DNA of 64,000 bases from Bradyrhizobium sp. MOS002 (GTDB lineage: Bacteria; Pseudomonadota; Alphaproteobacteria; Rhizobiales; Xanthobacteraceae): positions 1 to 64,000 of the forward strand of contig NZ_PYFX01000022.1 of the NCBI RefSeq assembly GCF_003020115.1. Direction: 5' to 3'. Positions 26,808 to 35,481 of the stretch are shown here, in pieces. Both the position numbers and the translations under genes were made by a program. Under the pieces are notes generated by a model. It did no database searches. It saw only the letters and a program-made list of their open reading frames with translations, and had not been told where the DNA came from. How positions within the stretch are numbered: the stretch's first letter is position 1; the number at the start of each line of letters is the position of its first letter.

Positions 26808-26981
26808 CTGGTTGTCCTCCTGGGTTGACTTAAAGACAACTTGCGCGCGGAGCGGACGTTCCTCACAGGGGAGCGCCGCGAGGATCATGACCAAGCGCGT
26901 TGCGGCAATGTCGGGGGTTCCCTGCGCGGCTGCACTCGCCGCGGGGTTTGGAACATCCGGCATCTGGTGTAAGGACGAGGC

Positions 26982-27791
26982 ATGAAACGGATAATAACTC
27001 TCGGAGCGGTTCTGCTCTGGTCCACGATCGCATTTGCGCAGGATCGCACCATCACTGTGGCCTCGACGACCTCGACGGAACAGTCGGGGCTGTTCGGCTA
27101 TTTGCTGCCCCTGTTTTCGAAGGCCGGGGGCGTCGACGTGAAGGTCGTTGCCGTCGGCACGGGCCAGGCGCTCGACATCGGACGGCGCGGCGATGCAGAC
27201 GTCGTGTTCGTCCATGACAGGCCTGCCGAAGACAAATTCATGTCCGAAGGGGAGGGCGTGAAGCGCTTCGACGTGATGTACAACGACTTCGTCATTGTCG
27301 GGCCCAAGAGCGATCCCGCGAAGATCGCCGGCGGAAAGGACGTGGCCGAGGCGCTGCGCAAAATCGCGGCCGTGAAGGCGCCGTTCATCTCGCGCGGCGA
27401 CAAGTCCGGCACGCACGCGGCCGAACTGCGGCTTTGGAAGGAGGCGGGCGTCGACCTCGGTGCCGGCAAGGACGGCTGGTATCGCGAGATCGGCCAGGGC
27501 ATGGGCTCGGCCCTGAACATGGCGTCGTCGTCGAATGCCTATCTGCTGTCGGACCGCGGCACCTGGTTGTCGTTCAAGAACCGCGGCGAGCTCGCCGTCC
27601 TGACCGAAGGCGACAAGCGGCTGTTCAACCAGTACGGCGTCATGCTGGTCAATCCGGCCAAGCATGCAAATGTGAAGGCGCAGGACGGGCAGGCCTTTAT
27701 CGACTGGCTGATCTCTTCGAAAGGGCAGGAGGCCATCGCCGGCTACAAGGTCGCGGGCGAGCAGCTATTTTTCCCCAACGCGTCCCACTAG
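26982..27791 (+). CDS. tupA: Tungstate/molybdate ABC transporter substrate-binding protein, TupA-like
   Basis: A 269-residue periplasmic protein. The signal peptide ends at AFA-QD and the mature start is ITVASTTSTEQSGLFGYLLP, where the TTST stretch is the TupA oxyanion-binding signature. DADVVFVHDRPAEDKFM and SRGDKSGTHAAELRLW also match the family. The expected ligand is tungstate with very high affinity, possibly also molybdate. Its 3' end overlaps the convergent permease gene tupB by 27 bp. No ATPase gene (tupC) is adjacent. Confidence 0.88.
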   Translation: MKRIITLGAVLLWSTIAFAQDRTITVASTTSTEQSGLFGYLLPLFSKAGGVDVKVVAVGTGQALDIGRRGDADVVFVHDRPAEDKFMSEGEGVKRFDVMYNDFVIVGPKSDPAKIAGGKDVAEALRKIAAVKAPFISRGDKSGTHAAELRLWKEAGVDLGAGKDGWYREIGQGMGSALNMASSSNAYLLSDRGTWLSFKNRGELAVLTEGDKRLFNQYGVMLVNPAKHANVKAQDGQAFIDWLISSKGQEAIAGYKVAGEQLFFPNASH

Positions 27792-28463
27792 CAGGAAGGC
27801 GACGGTCGATACTGCGACGCTGAGTGCGAGCAGGATCAGCCCGAGCCCGAGCGCCAGCGGCAGGTCGCCCTTGCTGGTCTCCAACGCGATCGCGGTCGTC
27901 ATCGTGCGCGTGAAACCGCGAATGTTGCCACCGACGATGAGGATGGCGCCGACCTCCGCGATCGCGCGCCCGAACGCTGCGAGAAAGGCCGTCAGCAGCG
28001 AGGTCCGGCCCAGCGCGAACAGCAAGCCGATGCTGCGTAGCGTTGACAGCCCGTCGATCCGCGCCAGGTCGCCATACTCCGCCCACAGCAGGCTCGCCGG
28101 CCGGTGCACCAGTGCGACCACGATCGGTGTTGCGAGCAGCGTCTGCGCGACCACCATGGCCGCCGGCGTGAACAGCAGGCCGGCGGCCCCGAGCGGGCCG
28201 GAGCGCGACAGCAGAAGATAAAGCGCGAGCCCGACCACGACCGGCGGAAGACCAAGCAAGGCATTGGTGAGGACGATGATGACCTGCCGCCCGCGGAACC
28301 GGGTGATCGCAAGCAGCGCCCCGAACGGCGCCCCAATCAGGAGCGCGAGGATGCTGGCGGTCAGGCTGACGCGCACCGACAGTCCGACGATGGCCAGAAG
28401 CTCGGCGTCGGCCCCGCCGATCAACGTGAATGCGGCGCCGATGGATCGCGCGAAGTCGTTCAT
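27765..28463 (-). CDS. tupB: Tungstate-type ABC transporter permease, TupB-like
   Basis: A 232-residue inner-membrane protein with about five to six hydrophobic segments and the permease docking region (LARIDGLSTLRSIGLLFALGRTSLLTAFLAAFGRAIAEVGA), which is characteristic of TupB/ModB-like permeases. ATG 28463 is used; GTG 28490 is an alternative. It faces tupA tail to tail, an unusual order, because tup genes normally run tupA-tupB-tupC in one operon. Confidence 0.85.
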   Translation of the reverse strand: MNDFARSIGAAFTLIGGADAELLAIVGLSVRVSLTASILALLIGAPFGALLAITRFRGRQVIIVLTNALLGLPPVVVGLALYLLLSRSGPLGAAGLLFTPAAMVVAQTLLATPIVVALVHRPASLLWAEYGDLARIDGLSTLRSIGLLFALGRTSLLTAFLAAFGRAIAEVGAILIVGGNIRGFTRTMTTAIALETSKGDLPLALGLGLILLALSVAVSTVAFLLVGRVGEK

Positions 28464-28744
28464 CCGCGCCTGAGCTTCGGCGCCCGCCACGATGTCTTGG
28501 GTGCGTCGATTTCGGGACTGCGGAGGTGTTTCACGTATATTTCCCTGAGGGTAGCGTTGTGCGAAGCAGCGGCGCGATCGCGCTCCGCAGGCACTTTGTG
28601 ACTCTGCCTGCCGCAGGAGGGGCCTCCCGGCAGCAGGCCAATCACAGAATACTCGCGTGGAGCGGTTTGGTAACCCGAATTTGACCGGAAATCAAAGCCG
28701 CGCGCGGCATGGCAGGAGGCATGGCACGAGGTTCGCCTTCGGCC

Positions 28745-29800
28745 TCATCGTTTGACGTTGGCCGATGCCGAGACCGTCGGGGCTACTCCAATGCTCTGCT
28801 GCCAATAGCGTTCGATCTGGTCGATCAAGGCAGGCGGTAGCGGCACGTAGTTGAGCGTCTCGGCCTGCGGCTTTCCGTTCTCCAGCGACCAGCGGACGAA
28901 ATCGATGGCGGCCGCCGACCGGTCTGGGGATTGCGGTGCCTTCGGCATCAGCACGAAGGTCGTGGCCGTGATCGGATAGGCGTCTTCGCCGGGCGCGTCG
29001 GTGAGGACGAGATGGAAATCCTTCTCCGCCTTCCAGTCCGCGCTCGAGGCCGCAGCCTGGAACGATGCGGCGTCGGGGACGACGAAATTGCCGGCGCTGT
29101 TCTGCACGACGCCGAAGGAAATCCTGTCGAGCCGCTGCAGCGCGTAGGTATATTCGAGATAGCCGATCGCGCCGGGAACGAGACTGACGAGCGAGGCGAC
29201 GCCGTCATTGCCCTTGCCGCCGACGCCAAGCGGCCACTCGACCGAGGTGCCTTCTCCGACGCTGGTCTTCCACTGCAGGCTGACCTTGGAGAGGTAGTTC
29301 GACCAGTTGAACGTCGTGCCGGATCCATCGATGCGATGGACCACCGTGATCGGTGCGTTCGGCAGCCTGATGTCGGGGTTGACCGCGCGAATGGCCGGAT
29401 CGTTCCAGGATTTGAGCTTGCCGAGATAGATATCGGCGAGCATCTGGCCGGTGAAGCGGATCTGGCCGGGCTTCACTCCATCGATATTGACGACAGGCAC
29501 GACGCCCCCGATCACGATCGGGAATTGCATCATGCCGAGCTTGTCGAGCTCTTTGGGATCGAGCGGCATATCGCTGGCGCCGAAATCGACGACCTCTTTC
29601 TTGATCAGGCCGACGCCGATGCTCGAGCCGACTGCTTGATAGCTGACGGTGTTGCCGGTCTTCGTTTTATAGGCGTCGATCCATTTCGCCATCACGGGCG
29701 AAACGAAGGTTGAGCCGGCTCCTTTGGTCTCGGCTGCCAGGCTTGGCGTGGCGACGAGCAGAGCAGTGAGGAGGATGGGGAAGGCAATATGTTTTTTCAT
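28745..29800 (-). CDS. pstS: Phosphate ABC transporter substrate-binding protein
   Basis: A 351-residue periplasmic protein. The signal peptide (MKKHIAFPILLTALLVATPSLAA) is followed by GAGSTFVSPVMAKWIDAY, the PstS phosphate-binding start, then FGASDMPL and HRIDGSGTTFNWSNYL (the second phosphate loop). It binds inorganic phosphate for the Pst importer. No pstC, pstA, pstB or phoU lies nearby, so it is an orphan copy or works with a distant pst operon. No convincing Pho box was found upstream. Confidence 0.92.
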   Translation of the reverse strand: MKKHIAFPILLTALLVATPSLAAETKGAGSTFVSPVMAKWIDAYKTKTGNTVSYQAVGSSIGVGLIKKEVVDFGASDMPLDPKELDKLGMMQFPIVIGGVVPVVNIDGVKPGQIRFTGQMLADIYLGKLKSWNDPAIRAVNPDIRLPNAPITVVHRIDGSGTTFNWSNYLSKVSLQWKTSVGEGTSVEWPLGVGGKGNDGVASLVSLVPGAIGYLEYTYALQRLDRISFGVVQNSAGNFVVPDAASFQAAASSADWKAEKDFHLVLTDAPGEDAYPITATTFVLMPKAPQSPDRSAAAIDFVRWSLENGKPQAETLNYVPLPPALIDQIERYWQQSIGVAPTVSASANVKR

Positions 29801-29965
29801 GTGCGCGACGCTAACAGCTCGGGCACGAAGCAGGTGTGGTCTAAATCACAAAACCATCGCGGGTGCTTGTGTGAGGCGCGTCACGAGCAACAGAAGACGA
29901 GGGTCGGCAGGCAGAGCTTTCATGGCAGGCGCGAACCGCGATTTGTGCCTTGGATCAGATTTGGA

Positions 29966-31018
29966 TCAGATCAAGCCGCGCAGCACTTCGACAAGCCGGG
30001 CACACTCGGCCTCCGTCCCGACCGTGATGCGCAGGAAGTCCTCGATGCGCGGCTTTCCGAAATGCCGCACCAGAACGCCACGCTGGCGAAGCGCCGCCGC
30101 GAGATCTGCTCCGCTCCGGCTTCGATGGCGCGCGAAGACGAAGTTTGCGAGCGACGGCAACACCTCGAAGCCGAGTTGTCTGAGGTCGCGGGCCAAGGTT
30201 TCGCGGCTTGCGATGATGCGGGCACGGGTCTCTCTGAACCAGCCGTCGTCCTCGATCGCGGCGACGGCGCCGGCGATCGCGAGGCAATCGACGGGATAGG
30301 AGTTGAAGCTGTCCTTCACCCGTTCCAGCGCTTCGATCAGCGGGCGTTGGCCGATCGCAAAACCAACCCGCAGGCCAGCGAGCGAGCGCGACTTCGAGAA
30401 GGTCTGGACGACCAGCAGATTGTCGTGGCGTGCAACCAGCGGCACGGCGCTCTCGGCGCCGAAATCGACATAGGCCTCATCCACCACCACCAGCCGGTCC
30501 GGCTGTTCGGCGAGCAGCGATGCGATTGCGTCGCGCTGAAGGGTGGTGCCGGTCGGAGCGTTCGGATTGCAGAGCAGGATGGCGCTCGATGGTCGCCTGT
30601 AGTCGGAGATATCGATCTTCATCGCAGCATCGAGCGGCACCTCGTCGTGCGCTATTCCATAGAGGCCGCAATAGACGGGGTAGAAGCTGTAGGTGACGTC
30701 GGGGAAGAGAAGCGGCGCGTCGTGCTTCAGAAGAGCCTGGAAGGTGTGAGCCAGAACCTCGTCGGAGCCGTTGCCGACGAACACCTGTTCGGGCGCCACA
30801 TTGAAATGGGCCGCGATCGCCTCGCGCAGGCGCATCGCGCGCGGATCGGGATAAAGACGCAGCCGCTCCGCAGCCGATGCGATCGCCGCCAGCACGCGCG
30901 GCGAGGGCGGGTAGGGATTCTCGTTGGTATTGAGCTTGACGATGCCGTCCTGCTTGGGCTGCTCGCCGGGGACGTAGGGCGAAAGCGTATGGACGACCGG
31001 ACTCCAGAAGCGGCTCAT
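29966..31018 (-). CDS. hisC: Histidinol-phosphate aminotransferase
   Basis: A 350-residue PLP-dependent class I/II aminotransferase. KLNTNENPYPPSP near residue 28 and FVGNGSDEVL are HisC hallmarks, NPNAPTGT binds PLP, and FSKSRSLAGLRVG holds the PLP lysine (about K209). It converts imidazole-acetol phosphate and glutamate to histidinol phosphate, and some homologues use aromatic amino acids. ATG 31018 follows TTGGAGATC. It is not in a his or tyr biosynthetic cluster, so it may be a secondary copy. Confidence 0.9.
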   Translation of the reverse strand: MSRFWSPVVHTLSPYVPGEQPKQDGIVKLNTNENPYPPSPRVLAAIASAAERLRLYPDPRAMRLREAIAAHFNVAPEQVFVGNGSDEVLAHTFQALLKHDAPLLFPDVTYSFYPVYCGLYGIAHDEVPLDAAMKIDISDYRRPSSAILLCNPNAPTGTTLQRDAIASLLAEQPDRLVVVDEAYVDFGAESAVPLVARHDNLLVVQTFSKSRSLAGLRVGFAIGQRPLIEALERVKDSFNSYPVDCLAIAGAVAAIEDDGWFRETRARIIASRETLARDLRQLGFEVLPSLANFVFARHRSRSGADLAAALRQRGVLVRHFGKPRIEDFLRITVGTEAECARLVEVLRGLI

Positions 31019-31243
31019 GATCTCCAATCCGAATGTGATCGGGGCACAGTAGGGTATGCGGGACCTCGGCGGAAGTGCGCCTGCATTCGGCATTCCAGGC
31101 AATTCCGCACAAGGCTTAATGCCGGGGACGTTCCCGCAAGTGCGACCCCTGTGCTAGGGTCGTCGCACCACCGCCCACAATGAAAACAAGAACGAAGGCC
31201 GGCGCGCCCCAAAGGCGCTGAACGGCCGAAAAGAGAGGAACGC

Positions 31244-32722
31244 ATGCCGGGTGCAGCCCTTCCCACCGCCCCCTCGATTCCGACCGCGCCCGTGACCTCA
31301 GCCGTTCTCGACTGCTTGCGGGCCATCGTCGGCGACAAAGGCCTGATCCTGGACGAGCAAGACAAGCTGCCCTTCGTGACCGACTGGCGCGGCACGCTGG
31401 CGGGGCAGGCCGCGGCGGTCGTGCGTCCGGCCAGCACCGCGGAAGTCTCCGCTGTCGTCAAGCTTTGCTACGACAACGGCATTGCCATCGTTCCGCAAGG
31501 TGGCAACACCGGCCTGATGGGCGGCGCCACGCCGTGGCCCATGCACCGCGGCATCGTGCTGTCGCTCGGTCGCATGAATCATGTGCTGAATGTCGATCCT
31601 GTCGGCTACGCCATGACCGTGGAGGCGGGCTGCATCCTGGAGACGCTTCAGGACACTGCCGCGCGCCACGACCGCCTGTTTCCGCTCAGCCTGGGTGCTC
31701 AGGGCTCGTGCATGATCGGAGGCAATCTGTCCACCAATGCCGGTGGCGTGCAGGTGCTGCGTTATGGCAATGCGCGAAATTTGGTGCTGGGTCTCGAGGT
31801 CGTGCTGGCTAACGGCGATGTCTGGGACGGCTTGCGCGCACTCAAGAAGGACAACACCGGCTATGACCTCAAGCACCTGTTCATGGGCGCCGAAGGGACG
31901 CTCGGCATCATCACCAAGGCGGTGCTGAAACTCTGGCCGGCGCCGAAAGACGTGTGCACGGCATGGCTCGCGATTCGCGATCCCAAGGCAGCCATCGACC
32001 TTCTGTCGGAGGCGCATGCCGCTTCCGATGACAATGTCGGCTCCTGTGAGCTCATCAGCCGTGCGTGCAGCGACATGGTGCTGCGCCACATTCCCGGCAC
32101 CCAGGATCCTCTCAAGGCTGAGACCGAATGGTATCTCCTTCTCGAATGGTCATCGGCCCGGCCACGCCAGGACGGCGGCACGGGCATGTCGGACAGGATG
32201 GAGCAGTTCCTGGCCGACCAACTCGAGGCGGGCCGGGTTCTGGATGCGGTGATCGCGCAAACCGAAGCGCAGTCGCGCAACATGTGGCGGATTCGCGAGG
32301 CCGTGGCCGAGGCATCGCGCACCGAGGGGCCGGGCTTGAGCTACGACGTGTCGGTCGCGGTCTCCAGGATTCCCGAGTTTATCGACAGCGGTCTCGAAGC
32401 CGTGCTCGCAATCCTGCCGGCGATCCGCCCCTATCCGCTCGGCCACATCGGAGACGGCAATGTGCACTTCTCCTTCATGGGCCCGAAGGGCATGGACCTC
32501 GATACGTTGTCCCAGTATTCCGCGGCGATCACACGGGCCGTCAACGACCTCGTCACCTCCATGGGCGGCTCGATCTCGGCGGAGCACGGCATCGGCATCG
32601 AGAAGCTCGACGAGCTCCAGCACTATCGCTCCCGGACCGAACTCGACATCATGCGCACGATCAAGCGGGCGCTCGATCCCAAGAACATCATGAATCCGGG
32701 CAAGGTGCTCCGTCTCGGTTGA
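31244..32722 (+). CDS. FAD-linked D-2-hydroxyacid dehydrogenase (GlcD / D-2-hydroxyglutarate dehydrogenase type)
   Basis: A 492-residue flavoenzyme. The FAD-binding PCMH domain is marked by VPQGGNTGLMGGATP (about residues 83-97) and SLGAQGSCMIGGNLSTNAGG. The C-terminal domain contains HIGDGNVHFSF and SAEHGIG, which hold the metal/substrate residues of this group. It oxidises a D-2-hydroxyacid such as D-2-hydroxyglutarate or D-lactate and passes electrons to a flavoprotein or quinone. The start has a good ribosome binding site (GAGAGGAAC). It is a single gene, divergent from hisC. Confidence 0.9.
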   Translation: MPGAALPTAPSIPTAPVTSAVLDCLRAIVGDKGLILDEQDKLPFVTDWRGTLAGQAAAVVRPASTAEVSAVVKLCYDNGIAIVPQGGNTGLMGGATPWPMHRGIVLSLGRMNHVLNVDPVGYAMTVEAGCILETLQDTAARHDRLFPLSLGAQGSCMIGGNLSTNAGGVQVLRYGNARNLVLGLEVVLANGDVWDGLRALKKDNTGYDLKHLFMGAEGTLGIITKAVLKLWPAPKDVCTAWLAIRDPKAAIDLLSEAHAASDDNVGSCELISRACSDMVLRHIPGTQDPLKAETEWYLLLEWSSARPRQDGGTGMSDRMEQFLADQLEAGRVLDAVIAQTEAQSRNMWRIREAVAEASRTEGPGLSYDVSVAVSRIPEFIDSGLEAVLAILPAIRPYPLGHIGDGNVHFSFMGPKGMDLDTLSQYSAAITRAVNDLVTSMGGSISAEHGIGIEKLDELQHYRSRTELDIMRTIKRALDPKNIMNPGKVLRLG

Positions 32723-32984
32723 GCCGCTACCGCCTCGAGCCCGGTGCTCCCGAACGCTCGGCGCTCCCGGGGACGGGATGCCGCAGATGGGCAGGGCCAA
32801 ACAGGCCCGGGGGGCACCAAATCATGCCGTTTCGCGACCCAAAGGCGGCTTTATTCCCGCCTTGGATGCTTAAGGAAGGGACAGGATCAGGTCGCACCCG
32901 CCCGGGGGCGGTGCTAGACCCTGATGCAGGAACAATGGGGCGAGGCCGGTATGGCACGTCCGCAAGGATGAAGGATTTGAGGCA

Positions 32985-33836
32985 ATGATCCAAACCGTTG
33001 GCATCATCGGGGCAGGGACCATGGGGAACGGCATCGCGCAGATTTGTGCCGCGGCCGGGCTTTCGGTCGTGATGGTCGATATTTCCGATGCGGCGGTGAA
33101 CCGCGGGATTTCGACGGTCGGCGGCAGCCTCGAGCGCCTGGTCAAGAAGGAGAAGATGTCGGCGGGCGATCGCGACGCCACGCTCAAGCGCATCACCGGC
33201 ACCACCGACCGCGCCAAGCTCGTCGATTGCGATCTCGTCATCGAGGCAGCGACCGAGAACGAGGAACTCAAGGTCAAGATCCTGAAGGATCTCTGTGCGA
33301 CGCTGTCGCCGCGCACGCTGCTCGCCACCAACACCTCGTCGATCTCGATCACCAAGCTCGCCGCAGCGACCGACCGCCCCGACCGCTTCATCGGCATGCA
33401 CTTCTTCAATCCGGTTCCGGTCATGGCGCTGCTGGAGCTCATCCGCGGTTTGCAGACCTCCGACGACACCCACGCCAAGGCGCTCGATTTCGCCAAGCGC
33501 GTCGGCAAGGTGGCGATCACGGCCAAGAACAGTCCCGGCTTCGCCGTCAACCGCATCCTGTGCCCGATGATCAACGAGGCGATCTTCGCGCTGCAGGAGG
33601 GGATTGCGACGGCGGAAGAGATCGATGCCGGCATGAAGCTCGGCTGCAATCATCCGATCGGGCCGCTGGCGCTCGCCGATCTCGTCGGGCTCGACACCAT
33701 GTTGTCGGTGATGGAGGTCTTTTACAAAGGCTTCAACGACCCCAAATACCGTGCGGCGCCCTTGCTCAAGGAAATGGTCGACGCCGGCCATCTCGGCCGC
33801 AAGACCGGGCAGGGCTTCTACACCTACAGCGCCTGA
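32985..33836 (+). CDS. 3-hydroxybutyryl-CoA (3-hydroxyacyl-CoA) dehydrogenase
   Basis: A 283-residue NAD-dependent enzyme. The Rossmann motif GIIGAGTMGNGIAQ is at the N-terminus. The catalytic histidine-glutamate region lies in FIGMHFFNPVPVMALLE, and NSPGFAVNRILCPMINEA is the family hallmark. It reduces acetoacetyl-CoA or oxidises (S)-3-hydroxyacyl-CoA in butanoate/PHB metabolism. ATG 32985 is preceded by TTTGAGGCA. Several short-chain paralogues share this length, so the chain-length preference is not assigned. Confidence 0.92.
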   Translation: MIQTVGIIGAGTMGNGIAQICAAAGLSVVMVDISDAAVNRGISTVGGSLERLVKKEKMSAGDRDATLKRITGTTDRAKLVDCDLVIEAATENEELKVKILKDLCATLSPRTLLATNTSSISITKLAAATDRPDRFIGMHFFNPVPVMALLELIRGLQTSDDTHAKALDFAKRVGKVAITAKNSPGFAVNRILCPMINEAIFALQEGIATAEEIDAGMKLGCNHPIGPLALADLVGLDTMLSVMEVFYKGFNDPKYRAAPLLKEMVDAGHLGRKTGQGFYTYSA

Positions 33837-33973
33837 CAATGGCGCGGGCGGCGGGCGTTGAGTGCTCGCCGCCAGGCCCCGCGATTTGCGCTGCGACAAA
33901 GACGCCGCGCGCAATCGGCCCGACAATGTCGAACGGGCGGCCTGCGGGAACAACGGAACGGATAACAAGGGAC

Positions 33974-34438
33974 ATGTCGGATCGACTGAAGGCCGAGCGC
34001 GAGGCTGCGACCGCACGGCGGAATTTGCTGACCCAGGACGCGATCGAGCGCACGGGGATCACCGAAGAGATGATCGGGGAACTCGTCACCCGCTTTTACG
34101 GGCGCGTGCGCGAGGATGAGCTGCTCGGGCCCGTGTTCGCGATCGTGCAGAATTGGGACGAGCATCTCGCCAAGCTCAGGGATTTCTGGTCGTCGGTTGT
34201 GCTGATGAGCGGCCGCTACCATGGCTCCCCGATGCGGGCGCATATGCCGCTGAGCCTGGCTGGCCATCATTTCGACCGCTGGCTCGATTTGTTCGAACAG
34301 ACCGCGCGCGAGGTCTGCCCGGCGCCGGCGGCGGCGCTGTTCATCGACAGGGCGCGCCGCATCGCCGACAGCTTTGAGATGGCGTCGGCAACATTGGCCG
34401 GGCGCATCGCTGCGCCGCGTCACGTGCTCCGCTCCTAG
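33974..34438 (+). CDS. Group III truncated haemoglobin
   Basis: A 154-residue globin. ITEEMIGELVTRFYGRVREDELLGPVF and FWSSVVLMSGRYHGSPMRAH are diagnostic for group III, and the proximal haem histidine is in LAGHHFDRWLDLF. The ATG at 33974 follows AAGGGA. The longer upstream frame is out of phase with the preceding gene's product and is not used. The likely role is NO, peroxide or oxygen chemistry in the cytoplasm. It stands 137 bp after the hydroxyacyl-CoA dehydrogenase. Confidence 0.9.
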   Translation: MSDRLKAEREAATARRNLLTQDAIERTGITEEMIGELVTRFYGRVREDELLGPVFAIVQNWDEHLAKLRDFWSSVVLMSGRYHGSPMRAHMPLSLAGHHFDRWLDLFEQTAREVCPAPAAALFIDRARRIADSFEMASATLAGRIAAPRHVLRS

Positions 34439-34698
34439 AATACAGAATGCCTGCCTGAGAAATACGCAAGCCGCACTGATGTCGCTACGACCGCGCCGCG
34501 CGTCGGCGTATTGCACCAATACCGACAGCATTGACCTGATCTGCAAAATCATCATGCCGGTCGCGTAGCGTGACGTTGCAAAAAATGCGCGTGAATGCGC
34601 GTGTTCGCGTTCAATCAGTGCGAGCAAAGCCGTATTGATGCACTGCGGGAAAAATCTCTGCCTTTTTTTCGGCAGAGTTCCAGCGCCAGCTACGGCGC

Positions 34699-35352
34699 AT
34701 GTCGAGTGCATCGTTCAACACATCCTCTTCATCCTCCGACAACACAGCGGAATCCGAAGCTGATGCCAGCACGGAGAAAACGCGGCGGGCGCTCCTGATT
34801 GGCGCGCTGGCCACCACGACGTGCCTTGCCTGTTCCACGCAGGTGCACGCGGGCGAGGATGCGCCCGGCTCCGACGAGCGGCCTCAGAAGGGCGATCTGC
34901 TCGTGTTCTCCGAAGGCGATCAGGAGGGAAAGCCCGTCACCGCGGCCGATCTGCCGGCCGGCGGACCGCCGGTGCATGCCTGGCCGAAAGACCCGAAGAC
35001 ATCGGTCGTGCGCAGCGCCTCGCGCCTCAACGAGATCCTGATCATCCGGCTCGACCCCGCCGAGTTCGACGAGCAGACCAAAGCACGCGCTGTCGACGGC
35101 ATCATCGCCTATTCGGCAATCTGCTCGCATGCCGGTTGTCCCGTCACGGCCTGGGTGAAGAGCGATGTCGGCGACAAGGAAGTGCTCAAATGCATGTGCC
35201 ACAACTCCGAATACGATCCTCGCGCGGGCGCGCAGGTCGTGTTCGGGCCGGCGCCGCGACGGCTCGCTACGCTGCCGCTGGCGCTGGCTGATGGCTCGCT
35301 CAGCGTCGCCGGAAACTTCATCGGAAAGGTAGGTGGCGCGCAGCCGGGATGA
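34699..35352 (+). CDS. Exported Rieske-type 2Fe-2S protein
   Basis: A 217-residue protein. A serine/threonine-rich N-terminus of about 27 residues leads to a twin-arginine hydrophobic segment (KTRRALLIGALATTTCLACS) and then a Rieske domain with C142-S-H144-A-G-C147 and C165-M-C167-H168. C142, H144, C165 and H168 should bind the cluster and C147-C167 the stabilising disulfide. It is the size of the cytochrome bc1 Rieske subunit but is encoded alone, 129 bp before a PQQ alcohol dehydrogenase. A role as electron acceptor or relay for that enzyme is inference. Confidence 0.85.
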   Translation: MSSASFNTSSSSSDNTAESEADASTEKTRRALLIGALATTTCLACSTQVHAGEDAPGSDERPQKGDLLVFSEGDQEGKPVTAADLPAGGPPVHAWPKDPKTSVVRSASRLNEILIIRLDPAEFDEQTKARAVDGIIAYSAICSHAGCPVTAWVKSDVGDKEVLKCMCHNSEYDPRAGAQVVFGPAPRRLATLPLALADGSLSVAGNFIGKVGGAQPG

Positions 35353-35420
35353 TGGACGTGCGGGTTGTGCCCGCGTCACGAGAGGCCGCATCCGCCGATG
35401 GGCGGACGACGGGACGAACG

Positions 35421-35459
35421 ACAAGAATTCAAAACAAGAATCCAAAATAAGAATTCAAA
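35421..35459. repeat. Three tandem 13-bp AT-rich repeats before the PQQ dehydrogenase gene
   Basis: ACAAGAATTCAAA, ACAAGAATCCAAA and ATAAGAATTCAAA follow each other without gaps and end 22 bp before the ATG at 35482. They stand out in GC-rich surroundings. They could be activator or repressor sites, or a translation-affecting leader. Confidence 0.85.
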
Positions 35460-35481
35460 CGGATGAAAAAGGGGAACGTCC

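Noticed and set aside
29801..29960. Pho box upstream of pstS
   Set aside because: CTGCCAT and CTGCCTG occur on the minus strand, but their start-to-start distance is 14 bp and not the 11 bp of a Pho box, and the matches are weak.
29950..29966. FixK-like TTGGATCAGATCAA
   Set aside because: It lies at the 3' end of hisC, not in a promoter, and is part of a short direct repeat GGATCAGAT.
32128..32988. Long frame overlapping the D-2-hydroxyacid dehydrogenase end and the following spacer
   Set aside because: It is an alternate-frame shadow rich in R, A and G of a high-GC gene. The genuine frames at 31244-32722 and 32985-33836 explain the region.
34530..34545. FNR/FixK-like box before the Rieske gene (TTGACCTGATCTGCAA)
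   Set aside because: The half-sites are 8 bp apart rather than 6 and the right half is not TCAA. It does not meet the FixK2 consensus.
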